From Alloalcanivorax marinus (lineage in GTDB: Bacteria > Pseudomonadota > Gammaproteobacteria > Pseudomonadales > Alcanivoracaceae): a stretch of DNA of 64,000 nucleotides. A program made the translations under genes and the position numbers. Below the pieces are notes generated by a model. The model searched no databases. It saw only the letters and a list, made by a program, of their open reading frames with translations, and was not told the DNA's origin. Shown here piece by piece: positions 16,977 to 25,775 of this stretch (the stretch's first letter is position 1; each line of letters starts with the position of its first letter). The stretch spans positions 310,001 through 374,000 of the forward strand of contig NZ_JAEKJB010000002.1 of NCBI RefSeq assembly GCF_016785095.1, written 5' to 3'.

Positions 16977-17999
16977 TTACAGCAGGTCGTTGATGTCCAT
17001 TTCCGGTTCGTCCGGCTGGTCGTCCCAGAAGGTACCCAGGCCGCTCAGCGGAGTGCGCTTGCCGGTGTTCTCGGTCCACAGCCGGTCGGACAGGCCGGTC
17101 ACCAGGAGGCCGGCGATGGTGTCGATCATGGCGTAGTCCGGATTCAGGTTCTGGTCGTTGGCGGCGAAGTTGCGGATCGCCTCGCGCAGACGCTGATTGT
17201 CGCCTTTGCTGTAGGCGCTCATGGCGTACAGCGCGCTGCTCAGGCGAACGCCCTGTTCGAAGCCCAGCTTCTCGGACTGTTTGAGGGTCTGCCAGGGCTG
17301 GGCGCCTTCCGGAGCCAGCTGCGGCAGGATCGACCAGATGGTGGCGCGCACGGCCATGGGGGCGCCCCACCATTTTTCGTTGTCCAGGCACTTCATGCGG
17401 CGCTCGACCTTGGCGACGATGTCACGCGGCACGCCCACGGTACCGTCGGCGACGCCGTCGGCCACCAGGGCCTGCACGCCGGCCACGTTGCCGACCAGCC
17501 ACACCAGTTCGTCGAAGTCCTTGCGCAGACGCGGGCACTGGCCTTCCTCGAGGGGGCCGTACTTCTCGTCCATGATGCGGAAGGATTTGTAGAGACGCTT
17601 GGCGGCGACGGCGGACAGGCGTTTCTGGGCGATGCGCGCGTCCTGGGCGGAGGAAACGTTGCCGGCGCGTACTTCACGCTGGTAACGAAGTTCTTCTTCC
17701 AGGGCCATCTGCTCGACGCAGACAGCGGCGGTGGTGAAGGTCATTACCCCCAGTTTTTCCGGCCAGGAGCCCACTTCCTCGAAGGACATCAGAAGCGGGG
17801 TCTGCGCCTCGCCGGTGATGCAACCCATGCGGATATCGTCGTAGGCGAGAAGGTGAGGCGCCATTTCGGCCTCACCGAAGGTGACCAGGATATCACCGGT
17901 GCTTTTCCAGATCATGGCACAGCCGGAAAGCACGGTGATCATCCCCCCCGCCAGGATAAGACGTGAGGAACGAACAAGTTTATCGACTAGAGAACGCAT
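16977..17999 (-). CDS. TatT-like TRAP-associated lipoprotein
   Basis: This is a 340-residue lipoprotein: a basic start, hydrophobic helix, then lipobox LSGC with the lipidated Cys at 27. The rest is helical with TPR-like periodicity (LSAVAAKRLYKSFRIMDEKYG; LVWLVGNVAGVQALVADG; ALYAMSAYSKGDNQRLREAI). The arrangement resembles the T component (TatT) of Treponema-type TRAP systems, a periplasmic lipoprotein that contacts the P subunit and is proposed to handle hydrophobic ligands. The assignment rests on architecture and position at the head of the TRAP operon; sequence identity to TatT is low by eye. The start ATG 17999 has GGAG 8 bases upstream. A perfect 7-8-7 inverted repeat lies about 86-107 bases upstream. 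Confidence 0.6.
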   Translation of the reverse strand: MRSLVDKLVRSSRLILAGGMITVLSGCAMIWKSTGDILVTFGEAEMAPHLLAYDDIRMGCITGEAQTPLLMSFEEVGSWPEKLGVMTFTTAAVCVEQMALEEELRYQREVRAGNVSSAQDARIAQKRLSAVAAKRLYKSFRIMDEKYGPLEEGQCPRLRKDFDELVWLVGNVAGVQALVADGVADGTVGVPRDIVAKVERRMKCLDNEKWWGAPMAVRATIWSILPQLAPEGAQPWQTLKQSEKLGFEQGVRLSSALYAMSAYSKGDNQRLREAIRNFAANDQNLNPDYAMIDTIAGLLVTGLSDRLWTENTGKRTPLSGLGTFWDDQPDEPEMDINDLL

Positions 18000-18084
18000 T
18001 CCTTGAGCTCCTTTTTATTGTTCTCTCGGCGCGAGCACCGGTTCAGAGCAACATACAGAACGGCTCTGAGTTGGCACAAGCGCC

Positions 18085-18106
18085 ACTTACATAAATGCCT
18101 GTAAGT
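18085..18106. promoter_or_regulatory. Candidate operator between the TRAP operon and aarF
   Basis: ACTTACA-N8-TGTAAGT is a perfect 7-bp inverted repeat with an 8-bp AT-rich spacer, in the divergent promoter region of the TatT-like and AarF-like genes. The geometry suits a dimeric regulator such as a TetR- or GntR-type protein. No such regulator gene is adjacent. The rest of 18000-18237 shows AT-rich patches but no clear -35/-10 pair. Confidence 0.5.
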
Positions 18107-18237
18107 CATTACAAACATGATGCTAGCCTTGAGATCATGAGTTTGAGGCCCGCTGGTGATAATGACCCTGGGTCGCGGCTCTGATGTCAAAACAGCCAAT
18201 GCCTTCAAGGAACTTGTCGCGGAGTTCGGAAATAGTG

Positions 18238-19605
18238 ATGACCAAGGAACCCGGCCCCGAGGCGGGGCGCGCGGACCTGTCCCGGGAACGGCAAGGCCTG
18301 GCGCTGGTGCGCAATACCGCCCGGGGCGCGCTGCGTATTATCGAAACCCTGAGCGTGGTGGGCCGGCAGGGCGCCGGCTGGCTGCTTGGCGACCGGGACG
18401 CCTTGCCCCGGCGCCTGCGCCACACCTTTGAATCCCTGGGCGCCACCTACATCAAGCTGGGCCAGTTCATCGCCAGCTCGCCGTCTCTGTTCCCCGAGGA
18501 GTATGTCCAGGAGTTCCAGAAGTGCCTGGATCGCACGCCGCCCATGCCATTTCACTATATCCGCGAGATGGTGGAGAGCGAATTGGGCAAACCCCTGGCG
18601 GAGGCCTTTGAATGGGTGGATCCGCAACCCCTGGCCAGTGCCTCCATCGCCCAGGTGCACGCCGCCCGGCTGCACAACGGCGCCGAGGTGGTGATCAAGG
18701 TGCAGCGTCCCGGGGTGCGCAATGTGCTGCTCACCGATTTCAATTTTCTCTATGTTTCGGCCCGGGTGATCGAGTCCCTGGCGCCGGGATTGTCCCGATC
18801 GGCATTGTCCGGGGTGGTCGAGGAACTGCAGGCGGGCATGATCGAGGAATGCGATTTCCTGCAGGAGGCCCGCAATCTGGAGGCGTTCAATCGTTTCCTG
18901 GCGGAAAGCGGCAATACCGCCGTGGTGGCGCCGCGGCCGATCAGCTCCCATACCACCGCCCGGGTGCTCACCATGGAACGCTTCCACGGCGTGCCGCTCA
19001 CTGACCTGGAGGTGCTGCGCGCCTATACCGACGACCCCGCCGGTACCCTGGTCACGGCCCTGAACACCTGGTTCTCCAGCCTGATGCTGTGCGATTTCTT
19101 CCACGCCGACCTGCACGCCGGCAACCTGATGCTGCTGGAGGACGGGCGTGTCGGGTTCATCGACTTCGGCATGGTGGGGCGCATCCGCCGGGAGACCTGG
19201 TCGGGGATGATGGAGTTGTTCGATGCCATCGGCAATGGTGACGTGAACGCCATGGCGCGGGCCATGGCCATGGTCGGCATGACCCGCGAGGAAGTGGACG
19301 TATCGGCCCTGGCCCGGGACATCGGCGCCCTTCAGGAGCGGCTCACCGAGGTGGACGCCAGCGCTCTGGTGCAGGCGGACCGCAACGACCGCGAGGTGAA
19401 CCAGCTGCTCACCGAGCTGGTGCGCATCGGTGAGGGGCACGGTATCCGGTTTCCCCGGGAATTCGCCTTGCTGCTCAAGCAGTTCTTGTACTTCGACCGT
19501 TATGTGCAGGCGCTGGCGCCGGAGCTGGACATGTTCAACGATCAGAGGGTGGATATGTTCGGCGCCCTGGATCAGTTGCCCGGTGGCGACGAGCCGTTGC
19601 ATTGA
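18238..19605 (+). CDS. AarF/ABC1/UbiB-type kinase-like protein
   Basis: This is a 455-residue member of the atypical kinase family (UbiB/COQ8-like). Visible are the family KxGQ motif ([19 protein letters not shown], near residue 75), the Ala-rich loop ([13 protein letters not shown]), [10 protein letters not shown] with the ATP-binding Lys, and the catalytic/metal segment [11 protein letters not shown] followed by FIDFGMVG. UbiB members aid ubiquinone synthesis. Since no ubiE/ubiJ neighbour is present, this may be a paralog with another lipid-linked role. The start is uncertain: ATG 18238 or GTG 18235 (GGAG at 18221), while ATG 18184 gives a longer N terminus without SD. No C-terminal membrane helix is evident. 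Confidence 0.85.
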   Translation: MTKEPGPEAGRADLSRERQGLALVRNTARGALRIIETLSVVGRQGAGWLLGDRDALPRRLRHTFESLGATYIKLGQFIASSPSLFPEEYVQEFQKCLDRTPPMPFHYIREMVESELGKPLAEAFEWVDPQPLASASIAQVHAARLHNGAEVVIKVQRPGVRNVLLTDFNFLYVSARVIESLAPGLSRSALSGVVEELQAGMIEECDFLQEARNLEAFNRFLAESGNTAVVAPRPISSHTTARVLTMERFHGVPLTDLEVLRAYTDDPAGTLVTALNTWFSSLMLCDFFHADLHAGNLMLLEDGRVGFIDFGMVGRIRRETWSGMMELFDAIGNGDVNAMARAMAMVGMTREEVDVSALARDIGALQERLTEVDASALVQADRNDREVNQLLTELVRIGEGHGIRFPREFALLLKQFLYFDRYVQALAPELDMFNDQRVDMFGALDQLPGGDEPLH

Positions 19606-19618
19606 GCGTTGGCGCGCG

Positions 19619-19674
19619 TCGCGACTGAAGTCGCTCCTACGACAGGCCGCTGTAGGAGCGACTTCAGTCGCGAT
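19619..19674. repeat. REP-like inverted pair
   Basis: Two short-form units in opposite orientation (19619-19640 and 19652-19674), 11 bases apart, between the convergent aarF-like and paralog C genes. Confidence 0.9.
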
Positions 19675-19689
19675 CAACGGCCACCGATT

Positions 19690-20724
19690 TCACCGCTTGA
19701 TGTCGGAGCACTCCGCCCGGGTGTTGTCGAGCTTGCAGCGAATGCGCTTCTGCAATTCCAGCATGTCGGCGCTGTAATAGCCGCGCCGCTCCAGTTCCTG
19801 CCGCGCCTCGCGCATCATCACCTCGTACTCCCGTTTGTCGTCCTCGGGAATCTCCACGAACCAGTGCTCCGGCACCACCCTGGTTTCCCGGCGCACGCGA
19901 CCGAGAAAGTCGTCGTAGCTTTCGAAGAACAGCTCCCGGGTGATCTGCGCCAGCTCCGGGGTGATGCGGTCCTTGTGCCCCACCAACTGAAGGGTGATCT
20001 GCGCCAGCGGGTAGTTGATGATGCCGCCGTCCGGCTTCATGCCCTTGTACAGCTCCATCAGCTGGTAGGCGGCCAGGGGCGCGGCCAGGACGTCCACCAC
20101 GCCGTTGTTGAACAACCCCGGCGCGTGGACGATGTCGGTGGGCACCGGGGCGGCGCCCAGGTCGCCCACCATTTCCGCCTGCACCGGGTCGTAGTCGAGC
20201 ACCGCCACTTTCTTGCCGGCGGCCTTGCCCAGGGTATTGATGCGTTTGTCGTTAACGAAGATATAGGCGCCACCGGCCGGCGCCACGCCCAGCACCACGT
20301 AGTCGCCCTGGGTCATGCGCGGCGCCGAGCGCGGGTCGGCCAGCACCTTGAGCAGCATACGAAGGTGTTCCTCGGTGGGCAGGCCGCCGATGGAATCGAT
20401 GGTGCCGGTGTACTGGTTGAACAGGCGCGCGCGCATGCCGGTCATCAGGGCGGCGTCGCAGCGCCCCGCCTTGAGGGTTTCCACCATGACCCGCTCATCG
20501 GTGTAGGGCTCCAGGTTCACCTTGATGCCATACTTCAGAAAGCGGGTGGTCTGGTCCCGGGCGGCGCTGAAGATGGGGCCGTTGCGTCCCACCAGGTCCC
20601 AGATGCAGATGCTGACCTCGCGGCGGTCGGCGAGGCGTTCGCGCAGCGGGCGGTCGTCGGCGCCGGCGGGTGCCGCCAGGGCGCCGGCCAGAATCAGCAG
20701 GGCGGCGAACAGCGGGCGCTTCAT
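19690..20724 (-). CDS. AdeT/DctP-like putative solute-binding protein, paralog C
   Basis: This is a 344-residue exported protein, with the signal peptide ending near PAGA (about residue 22). Family marks: ICIWDLVGRNGPIF, KAGRCDAALMTGMRARLFN, AGKKVAVLDYDPVQAEMVGD, GAAPVPTDIVHAPGLFNNGVVDVLAAP, and the C-terminal C-x8-C (RCKLDNTRAEC). The start is ATG 20724, which overlaps the stop of paralog D by 4 bases (ATGA), so the two are translationally coupled. The in-frame ATG at 20742 lies inside paralog D and would spoil the signal peptide. No permease gene is adjacent. These two may serve the permeases at 8.9-15.7 kb or others elsewhere. Confidence 0.8.
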   Translation of the reverse strand: MKRPLFAALLILAGALAAPAGADDRPLRERLADRREVSICIWDLVGRNGPIFSAARDQTTRFLKYGIKVNLEPYTDERVMVETLKAGRCDAALMTGMRARLFNQYTGTIDSIGGLPTEEHLRMLLKVLADPRSAPRMTQGDYVVLGVAPAGGAYIFVNDKRINTLGKAAGKKVAVLDYDPVQAEMVGDLGAAPVPTDIVHAPGLFNNGVVDVLAAPLAAYQLMELYKGMKPDGGIINYPLAQITLQLVGHKDRITPELAQITRELFFESYDDFLGRVRRETRVVPEHWFVEIPEDDKREYEVMMREARQELERRGYYSADMLELQKRIRCKLDNTRAECSDIKR

Positions 20725-21902
20725 GAGCCGCCCCCGGCGCATTCGCCCCGGGACGAGTCGAACTTGCAGCGGATGCGACGCTGCAGATCGAGCATGTCGC
20801 CGCTGTAGTAATCTTCCTGGCGCAGCACGTTGCGGGCGTCCTGCATCATGCTTTCATACACCCGTTTCTCGTTATCGGGGATGTGAATCCACCAGCGTTT
20901 CGGTACCCGGTCTTCCTCGATTTTGACCCGGTCACGAACCCGGTCGTAGGCCTCGAAGGAGGCTTCGCGCACCAGTTGCGCGATCTCGTTGGGGAATTTA
21001 TCCAGCCGGCCCACCAACTGCATGCTCAGTTGCGCGATCGGGTAATCGACGATGCCACCGTCCGGCTCCATGCCTTTGTACAGTTCCAGCAGCTCATAGG
21101 CCACCAGCGGCGCGGCGAGAATGTCGACCACGCCGTTGTTGAATTTGTTGGGGGCGCTGACGATGTCCGACGGCACCGGGGTGGCGCCGATGCCGGCCAC
21201 CATTTCCGCCTGGGTCTGGTCGTAGTCGAGTACCGCTACTTTCTTGCCGGCGGCCTTGGCCAGGGAACTGATTTGTTTGTCGTTGACGAAGATGTGCACG
21301 CCGCCACCGGAGAACATGCCCATGATCACGTATTCGCCCTGCACCATCTTGTCCGCCTGGCTGGGATGGGCGAGCACCTTGAGCAGGGTGCGCATGTGCT
21401 GGTTGTCCGGCACGCCGCCGATGGAATCGATGGTGCCGGTGTACTTGTTGAACAGGCGCGCGCGGAAGCCGCTCATCAGCGCCGCGTCGCAGCGCCCGGC
21501 CTTGAGCTCCTCGACCATCACGGTTTCGTTGGTGAACGGCACCATTTCCAGGTTGATGCCGTATTCCTGGGCCATGGCGCGCTGGTCCATGGCGGCCTGG
21601 AACACCGGGCCGGCCCGGCCGGCGATGTCCCAGATGCAGATCTTGCGACTCAGGGCGGTGCCCGGCGGCATCTGGTCGATGCCCACCAGCTTGCTGATCG
21701 CCTTCAGGCGCACCCGCACCGGCATGTCGCGGGAATAATAAATATCGGCCAGGCCCTGCACCACGCGGTCGTCGATGGTGACGCCGGGGAGCAGTTTCTG
21801 CATCGCCTGACGTTGTTCGTTGTTGAGTTGCATTTGCTGCGCGCCGACCGCGCAAAACGATGACAGAATCAGTGCAATTAAAATCAGGGTAAAACGACGC
21901 AT
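20721..21902 (-). CDS. AdeT/DctP-like putative solute-binding protein, paralog D with N-terminal extension
   Basis: This is a 393-residue exported protein. The signal peptide (MRRFTLILIALILSSFCAVG) is followed by an extra segment of about 60 residues (QRQAMQKLLPGVTIDDRVVQ, then VRLKAISKLVGID) that the other three paralogs lack. The shared core then starts at ICIWDIAGRAGPVF. Core motifs are KAGRCDAALMSGFRARLFN, AGKKVAVLDYDQTQAEMVAG and GATPVPSDIVSAPNKFNNGVVDILAAP, with C-terminal RCKFDSSRGEC (C-x8-C). The start is ATG 21902, with AGGGA 7 bases upstream. The frame stays open far upstream over the spacer and into yciK, which is out-of-frame noise. It is the first gene of a two-gene unit with paralog C. 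Confidence 0.8.
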   Translation of the reverse strand: MRRFTLILIALILSSFCAVGAQQMQLNNEQRQAMQKLLPGVTIDDRVVQGLADIYYSRDMPVRVRLKAISKLVGIDQMPPGTALSRKICIWDIAGRAGPVFQAAMDQRAMAQEYGINLEMVPFTNETVMVEELKAGRCDAALMSGFRARLFNKYTGTIDSIGGVPDNQHMRTLLKVLAHPSQADKMVQGEYVIMGMFSGGGVHIFVNDKQISSLAKAAGKKVAVLDYDQTQAEMVAGIGATPVPSDIVSAPNKFNNGVVDILAAPLVAYELLELYKGMEPDGGIVDYPIAQLSMQLVGRLDKFPNEIAQLVREASFEAYDRVRDRVKIEEDRVPKRWWIHIPDNEKRVYESMMQDARNVLRQEDYYSGDMLDLQRRIRCKFDSSRGECAGGGS

Positions 21903-22006
21903 AATAATCCCTGCTTTTGTTTTTAGAGGGGTTTTAAGCGAGTTAAACACGGGGCGCTGAGCGTGAAGATGCCGGCTTGACGGTGGCGGGTGGCGCCGGG
22001 GCCAAG

Positions 22007-22029
22007 GGGGCGCTACCTTGGAGCGCCCC
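22007..22029. terminator. Hairpin after yciK, weak terminator candidate
   Basis: GGGGCGCT-(7)-AGCGCCCC forms a perfect 8-bp stem 19 bases downstream of the yciK stop on the minus strand. No T-run follows on either strand, so it may be a mere pause or a protein site. Confidence 0.4.
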
Positions 22030-22047
22030 GATGGGACCGGGTGGTGG

Positions 22048-22821
22048 TTATTTCGGTTGGGCGTCCAGGGACACGCCGTTGATGTCGCGGCTGTCCGGGC
22101 CGAGCAGGAACAGGTAGGGCGCCACGATGTCCGCCGGGGTCTTGAGAGTGGCCGGGTCCTCGCCGGGGTAGGCGAGGGCGCGCATGTCGGTGCGGGTGGC
22201 GCCCGGGTTGAGGGTGTTGGTACGGATCGGGCTGATGTTCTCGAGCTCGTCGGCCAGGGTTTGCGCCAGGTTCTCGGTGGCCGCCTTGGAGGCGGCATAG
22301 GCGCCCCAGAAGGCCCGGCCGCGCCGGCCCACGCTGGACGAGGTGAACAGGATGCGGCCGTCGTCGCTGTTGCGCAGCAGCGGCAGCAACGCCTGGGTGA
22401 GGTGGAAGGCGGCGTTGACGTTGACACGCATCACCGATTCCCAGGTGTCGGCGCCATAGCGGTCCAGCGGGGTGATGTCGCCGAGCACCGAGGCATTGTG
22501 CAGCACGCCGTCCAGGCGCCCGAATTCCTTCTCGAACAGGCCGGCCAGTTCCCGGTAGTCCTCCGGGCGGGCCACTTCCAGATTGACCGGCGCCAGGGCC
22601 GGCTCCGGGCCGCCGGCGGCCTTGATCTCATCGTAGACCGCTTCCAGCTTGGCCTGGGTGCGGCCCAACAGGATCACGGTGGCGCCGTGGGCGGCCAGGG
22701 CCAGCGCCACGGCGCGGCCGATGCCGGCGCCGGCGCCGGTGACCAGGATGATGCGGTCCTTGAAGGTGTCCGCCGCGCATTGGTAGTTCACGGCGCGATC
22801 GTTGATTGCCTTGATGTCCAT
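22048..22821 (-). CDS. yciK: YciK-family short-chain oxidoreductase
   Basis: This is a 257-residue classical SDR. Cofactor motif: ILVTGAGAGIGRAVAL (TGxxxGxG). NAS in LHNASVLGD, catalytic Ser in SSSVGRRGR, and YAASK (Tyr and Lys) complete the active site. The length and N terminus (MDIKAIND) match YciK-like proteins, which are reported with the mupP/ubiG cluster in pseudomonads; the physiological substrate is unknown. It is the last gene of the operon mtaD-ubiG-mupP-yciK, starting 3 bases after the mupP stop. Confidence 0.9.
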   Translation of the reverse strand: MDIKAINDRAVNYQCAADTFKDRIILVTGAGAGIGRAVALALAAHGATVILLGRTQAKLEAVYDEIKAAGGPEPALAPVNLEVARPEDYRELAGLFEKEFGRLDGVLHNASVLGDITPLDRYGADTWESVMRVNVNAAFHLTQALLPLLRNSDDGRILFTSSSVGRRGRAFWGAYAASKAATENLAQTLADELENISPIRTNTLNPGATRTDMRALAYPGEDPATLKTPADIVAPYLFLLGPDSRDINGVSLDAQPK

Positions 22822-22824
22822 GTC

Positions 22825-23493
22825 TTAAGAATCCTGGTTGAGGCTGCGCAGCAGGGCGGGCAGGTCCTCGCCCCGTTCCAGATAATGGTCCGCCGGCCAG
22901 GCGCGCGGGTTGTCGTCGGCGTCCACGTAGCCGAAGGCGGCGGTGGCGGTGACCATTTTCGCATTGAGGCCGGCCTGGATGTCACGCAGGTGGTCGCCCA
23001 CGTACAGACAGTGCACCGGGTTGGCGCTGGCGGCGGCCGCCGCCATCAGCAGGCCTTCCGGGTGCGGTTTGCGTTCCGCCACCTGATCCGGGCAGATCAC
23101 CGCCACGGCCCGCTCCAGCAGCCCGAGCCCGGCCAGCACCGGGCGGGTGAAACGCTCCGGCTTGTTGGTGACCACGCCCCAGGGCAGGCCGTTGCTTTCC
23201 AGCCAGGCCAGGGATTCCGGCATGCCCTCGAACAGCCGGGTATCCACGTCCAGGCGCCGGCCATAGGCTTCCAGCAGATCGTTGAGGCGCTGGTCGAAGC
23301 CTTCGTCGCCGGGGGCCAGGCCGAAGCCCAGCTCGGTGAGCGCGCGGGCGCCGTTGGAGACGGTGGCGCGCACCGCCTGGTAGCTCACCGGCGGATGACC
23401 GTGGGCCTCCAGCACTTGGTTGAGCACCACGTAAAAATCCGGAGCGGTGTCCACCAGGGTGCCATCGAGATCGAAGAAAACCGCCTCAAGCAC
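22825..23493 (-). CDS. mupP: HAD phosphatase, MupP-type (N-acetylmuramate 6-phosphate phosphatase)
   Basis: This is a 222-residue HAD hydrolase. Motif I is [15 protein letters not shown] (nucleophile Asp8), motif II VVTNKPE, motif III Lys in ERKPHPE, and motif [14 protein letters not shown]. By sequence it is often called phosphoglycolate phosphatase (gph). However, in Pseudomonas the gene in exactly this position (between ubiG and yciK) is MupP, which dephosphorylates MurNAc-6-phosphate in the anabolic peptidoglycan-recycling route. I therefore prefer MupP; biochemical distinction is not possible from sequence alone. It overlaps the end of ubiG by 8 bases. Confidence 0.85.
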   Translation of the reverse strand: MLEAVFFDLDGTLVDTAPDFYVVLNQVLEAHGHPPVSYQAVRATVSNGARALTELGFGLAPGDEGFDQRLNDLLEAYGRRLDVDTRLFEGMPESLAWLESNGLPWGVVTNKPERFTRPVLAGLGLLERAVAVICPDQVAERKPHPEGLLMAAAAASANPVHCLYVGDHLRDIQAGLNAKMVTATAAFGYVDADDNPRAWPADHYLERGEDLPALLRSLNQDS

Positions 23494-24190
23494 GGCGCAC
23501 CGCGTGCATCAGATAGTTCACGGAGACATCCCGGTTGAGTTTGTAGACCTGGGTCAGCGGGTTGTAGGTCATGCCGGTGGTGTCGCGCACCTCCAGGCCC
23601 GCGTCGCGGGCCCAGCCGGCCAGCTCCGACGGGCGGATCAGCTTGGCGTATTCGTGGGTACCCCGGGGCAGCAGGCGCAGCACGTATTCGGCGCCGACGA
23701 TGGCGAACAGGAACGCCTTGGGATTGCGGTTGATGGTGCTGAAGAACACCTGGCCGCCGGGTTTCACCAGGGTGGCGCAGGCGCGGATCACCGAGGACGG
23801 GTCGGGCACGTGCTCGAGCATTTCCAGGCAGGTGACGGCGTCGTACTGGCCGGCGCGCTCGGCGGCGATGTCCTCGGCGGGCACCTGACGGTACTCCACG
23901 TCCACGCCGCTTTGCTCGGCGTGCAGCCGGGCCACGGCCAGGGGCGCCTCGCCCAGGTCGATGCCGGTGACCTCGGCGCCGCGCCGGGCCATGCCCTCGG
24001 AGAGCAGGCCGCCGCCGCAGCCGATGTCGATCACTTTTTTGCCGGGCAGGTCGAGGCGTTCGTCGATGTAGTTCAGCCGCAGGGGGTTGATGTCGTGCAG
24101 CGGGCGGAACTCGGAATCCGGGTCCCACCAGCGCTCCGCCAGGGCGTTGAATTTGGCGATCTCGGCGCTGTCGACGTTGGCTTGGCTCAT
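23486..24190 (-). CDS. ubiG: Ubiquinone biosynthesis O-methyltransferase
   Basis: This is a 234-residue SAM-dependent enzyme catalysing both O-methylations of ubiquinone synthesis. The N-terminal [19 protein letters not shown] and [12 protein letters not shown] segments are diagnostic for UbiG. Motif I is [17 protein letters not shown], followed by [21 protein letters not shown], and [14 protein letters not shown] near the C terminus. The start is ATG 24190, which overlaps the mtaD stop (ATGA) and has GGAG inside mtaD. The ATG at 24238 gives an atypical extension. Confidence 0.97.
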   Translation of the reverse strand: MSQANVDSAEIAKFNALAERWWDPDSEFRPLHDINPLRLNYIDERLDLPGKKVIDIGCGGGLLSEGMARRGAEVTGIDLGEAPLAVARLHAEQSGVDVEYRQVPAEDIAAERAGQYDAVTCLEMLEHVPDPSSVIRACATLVKPGGQVFFSTINRNPKAFLFAIVGAEYVLRLLPRGTHEYAKLIRPSELAGWARDAGLEVRDTTGMTYNPLTQVYKLNRDVSVNYLMHAVRRA

Positions 24191-25533
24191 TGCTCGTTCT
24201 CCGGTGAGTGGTCGGCCCGGGCGATCTTGTCGCGCCATTCGCCGGCGGTCTTGGCGATCAGGGCGGTGTTCAGGGTGGTCAGGCGGCGTTCTTCCATCAG
24301 GCAGCGGCCGGCCACCCAGCTGTGTGTCACCTGGTCACGGGTGGCGGCGTACACCAGTTGCGCCACCGGGTCGTAGACCGGCTGGGTCTCCAGCGCGCCC
24401 AGGTCCACGGCGACCATATCCGCCTGCTTGCCAATTTCCAGTGAACCGACGCGGTTTTCCAGCCCCAGGGCGCGGGCGCCATTGAGGGTGGCCATGCGCA
24501 GCGCCTGGCTGGCGGACACCGCGTCGGCGCGCTGGCTGACGCCCTTGGCGAGCAGGGCGGCGGTGCGGGTTTCGCCGATCATGTCCAGGTCATTGTTGCT
24601 GGCGGCGCCGTCGGTGCCCAGGGCGACGTTGATGCCGGCGTCCAGCAGCCGCTGCACCGGGCAGAAGCCGCTGGCCAGTTTGAGGTTGGATTCCGGGCAG
24701 TGCACCACCTGGGTACCGGTGTCCGCCACCCATTGGATCTCCTCGTCGAGCAGCTGGGTCATGTGCACCGCCATCAGCCTCGGGCTGAGCAGGCCGAGCT
24801 GCTTGAGCCGGGCCAGGGGGCGCTCGCCGTTGGCCTCGACGGCGGAGTGAATCTCGCCGGCGGTTTCGTGCACGTGCATCATCACCGGCGCGTCCAGCTC
24901 CTCGGCCAGGGTCAGCACCTGGCGCAGCGGGCCGTCGGAGACGGTATAGGGGGCGTGGGGGCCAAAACCGATGGTGATGCGCGGCTCGTGGCGCCAGGCG
25001 TCGGCGGCCTGGGTGGTCAGGCGCAGATAGTCCTCTGGGCCTTCGCCCATGGGCGTGGGGAAATCCAGGATCGGCGCGAACAGGGCGGCGCGCAGGCCCG
25101 CTTCCATGACCACCCGGGCGGCGGTTTCCGGGAAGAAATACATGTCGCCGAAGCAGGTGGTGCCGGAGCGGATCATCTCCGCCGCCGCCAGGCGGGTGCC
25201 GTCGCGCACGAACGGCTCGCCGATCCAGCGCCCCTCGGCGGGCCAGATGTGCCGCTCCAGCCAGGTCATCAGGGGCAGGTCGTCGGCCAGGCCGCGGAAC
25301 AGGTTCATGGCGGCGTGGGTATGGGCGTTGACGAGCCCGGGAATCAGCAGGTGGCGGTCGAGGGTCACGGTGTCGTCGGCGACCCATTTCCGCGCCGCCA
25401 GGGCGCTGGGCAGCAGGTCGACGATGGCGCCATCGCGCACCACCAGGGCGTGGTCGGCGAGGGCGCCGCTGTCCGGCGCCACCGGCGCCACCCAGCGCGC
25501 CTGGACGATCAGATCCGCGCGGTTGTCGGTCAT
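24187..25533 (-). CDS. mtaD: TRZ/ATZ-family amidohydrolase: 5-methylthioadenosine/S-adenosylhomocysteine deaminase
   Basis: This is a 448-residue metal-dependent deaminase. Metal ligands are seen as [10 protein letters not shown] (HxH near residue 70), H in [11 protein letters not shown] in MAVHMTQL and D in [14 protein letters not shown]. The [10 protein letters not shown] segment fits the MtaD group, which deaminates MTA/SAH by-products of SAM use. Position ahead of ubiG, a SAM-dependent methyltransferase, matches the pseudomonad operon (PA3170-PA3173 order). The ATG at 25533 begins the operon, and a REP pair lies just upstream. Confidence 0.9.
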   Translation of the reverse strand: MTDNRADLIVQARWVAPVAPDSGALADHALVVRDGAIVDLLPSALAARKWVADDTVTLDRHLLIPGLVNAHTHAAMNLFRGLADDLPLMTWLERHIWPAEGRWIGEPFVRDGTRLAAAEMIRSGTTCFGDMYFFPETAARVVMEAGLRAALFAPILDFPTPMGEGPEDYLRLTTQAADAWRHEPRITIGFGPHAPYTVSDGPLRQVLTLAEELDAPVMMHVHETAGEIHSAVEANGERPLARLKQLGLLSPRLMAVHMTQLLDEEIQWVADTGTQVVHCPESNLKLASGFCPVQRLLDAGINVALGTDGAASNNDLDMIGETRTAALLAKGVSQRADAVSASQALRMATLNGARALGLENRVGSLEIGKQADMVAVDLGALETQPVYDPVAQLVYAATRDQVTHSWVAGRCLMEERRLTTLNTALIAKTAGEWRDKIARADHSPENEQ

Positions 25534-25587
25534 GAAAGGCTCCCTGTTCGGTCAGGCCGCGAGTATAGCCGCGTGGCGATACGAGTT

Positions 25588-25646
25588 GTAGGAGCGGCTT
25601 CAGCCGCGATCGCGCGGGTGTGGCCATCGCGGCTGAAGCCGCTCCC
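25588..25646. repeat. REP-like inverted pair, GGCTTCAGCC subfamily
   Basis: Units 25588-25610 and 25626-25646 carry the variant core GCGGCTTCAGCCGC. It lies unusually between divergent genes (mtaD and gyrA), where it could affect promoters. Confidence 0.85.
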
Positions 25647-25775
25647 GCGGTGTGCTGGAAGCGGTCCCCGCGCGGGGGGAGGCGTCGTGGTCGTCCGTAT
25701 CGCCCGGCGAGGCGCCGCTGTGCTATCATCCCGAGCTTTCCCGGACTGTCCCTGGACCCCATATAAAGGAACGCC

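Noticed and set aside
18070..18086. TTGGCACAAGCGCCAC as a sigma-54 promoter
   Set aside because: TGGCAC is present but the required TTGC at the correct spacing is missing.
20721..22427. 568-codon version of paralog D
   Set aside because: The upstream part is Pro/Ser/Thr/Arg-rich antisense-type noise across the yciK end. The signal peptide and SD fix the start at 21902.
22825..23493. Naming the HAD phosphatase as phosphoglycolate phosphatase (gph)
   Set aside because: Position between ubiG and yciK matches MupP of pseudomonads, so MupP is the better call, though sequence motifs alone would allow either.
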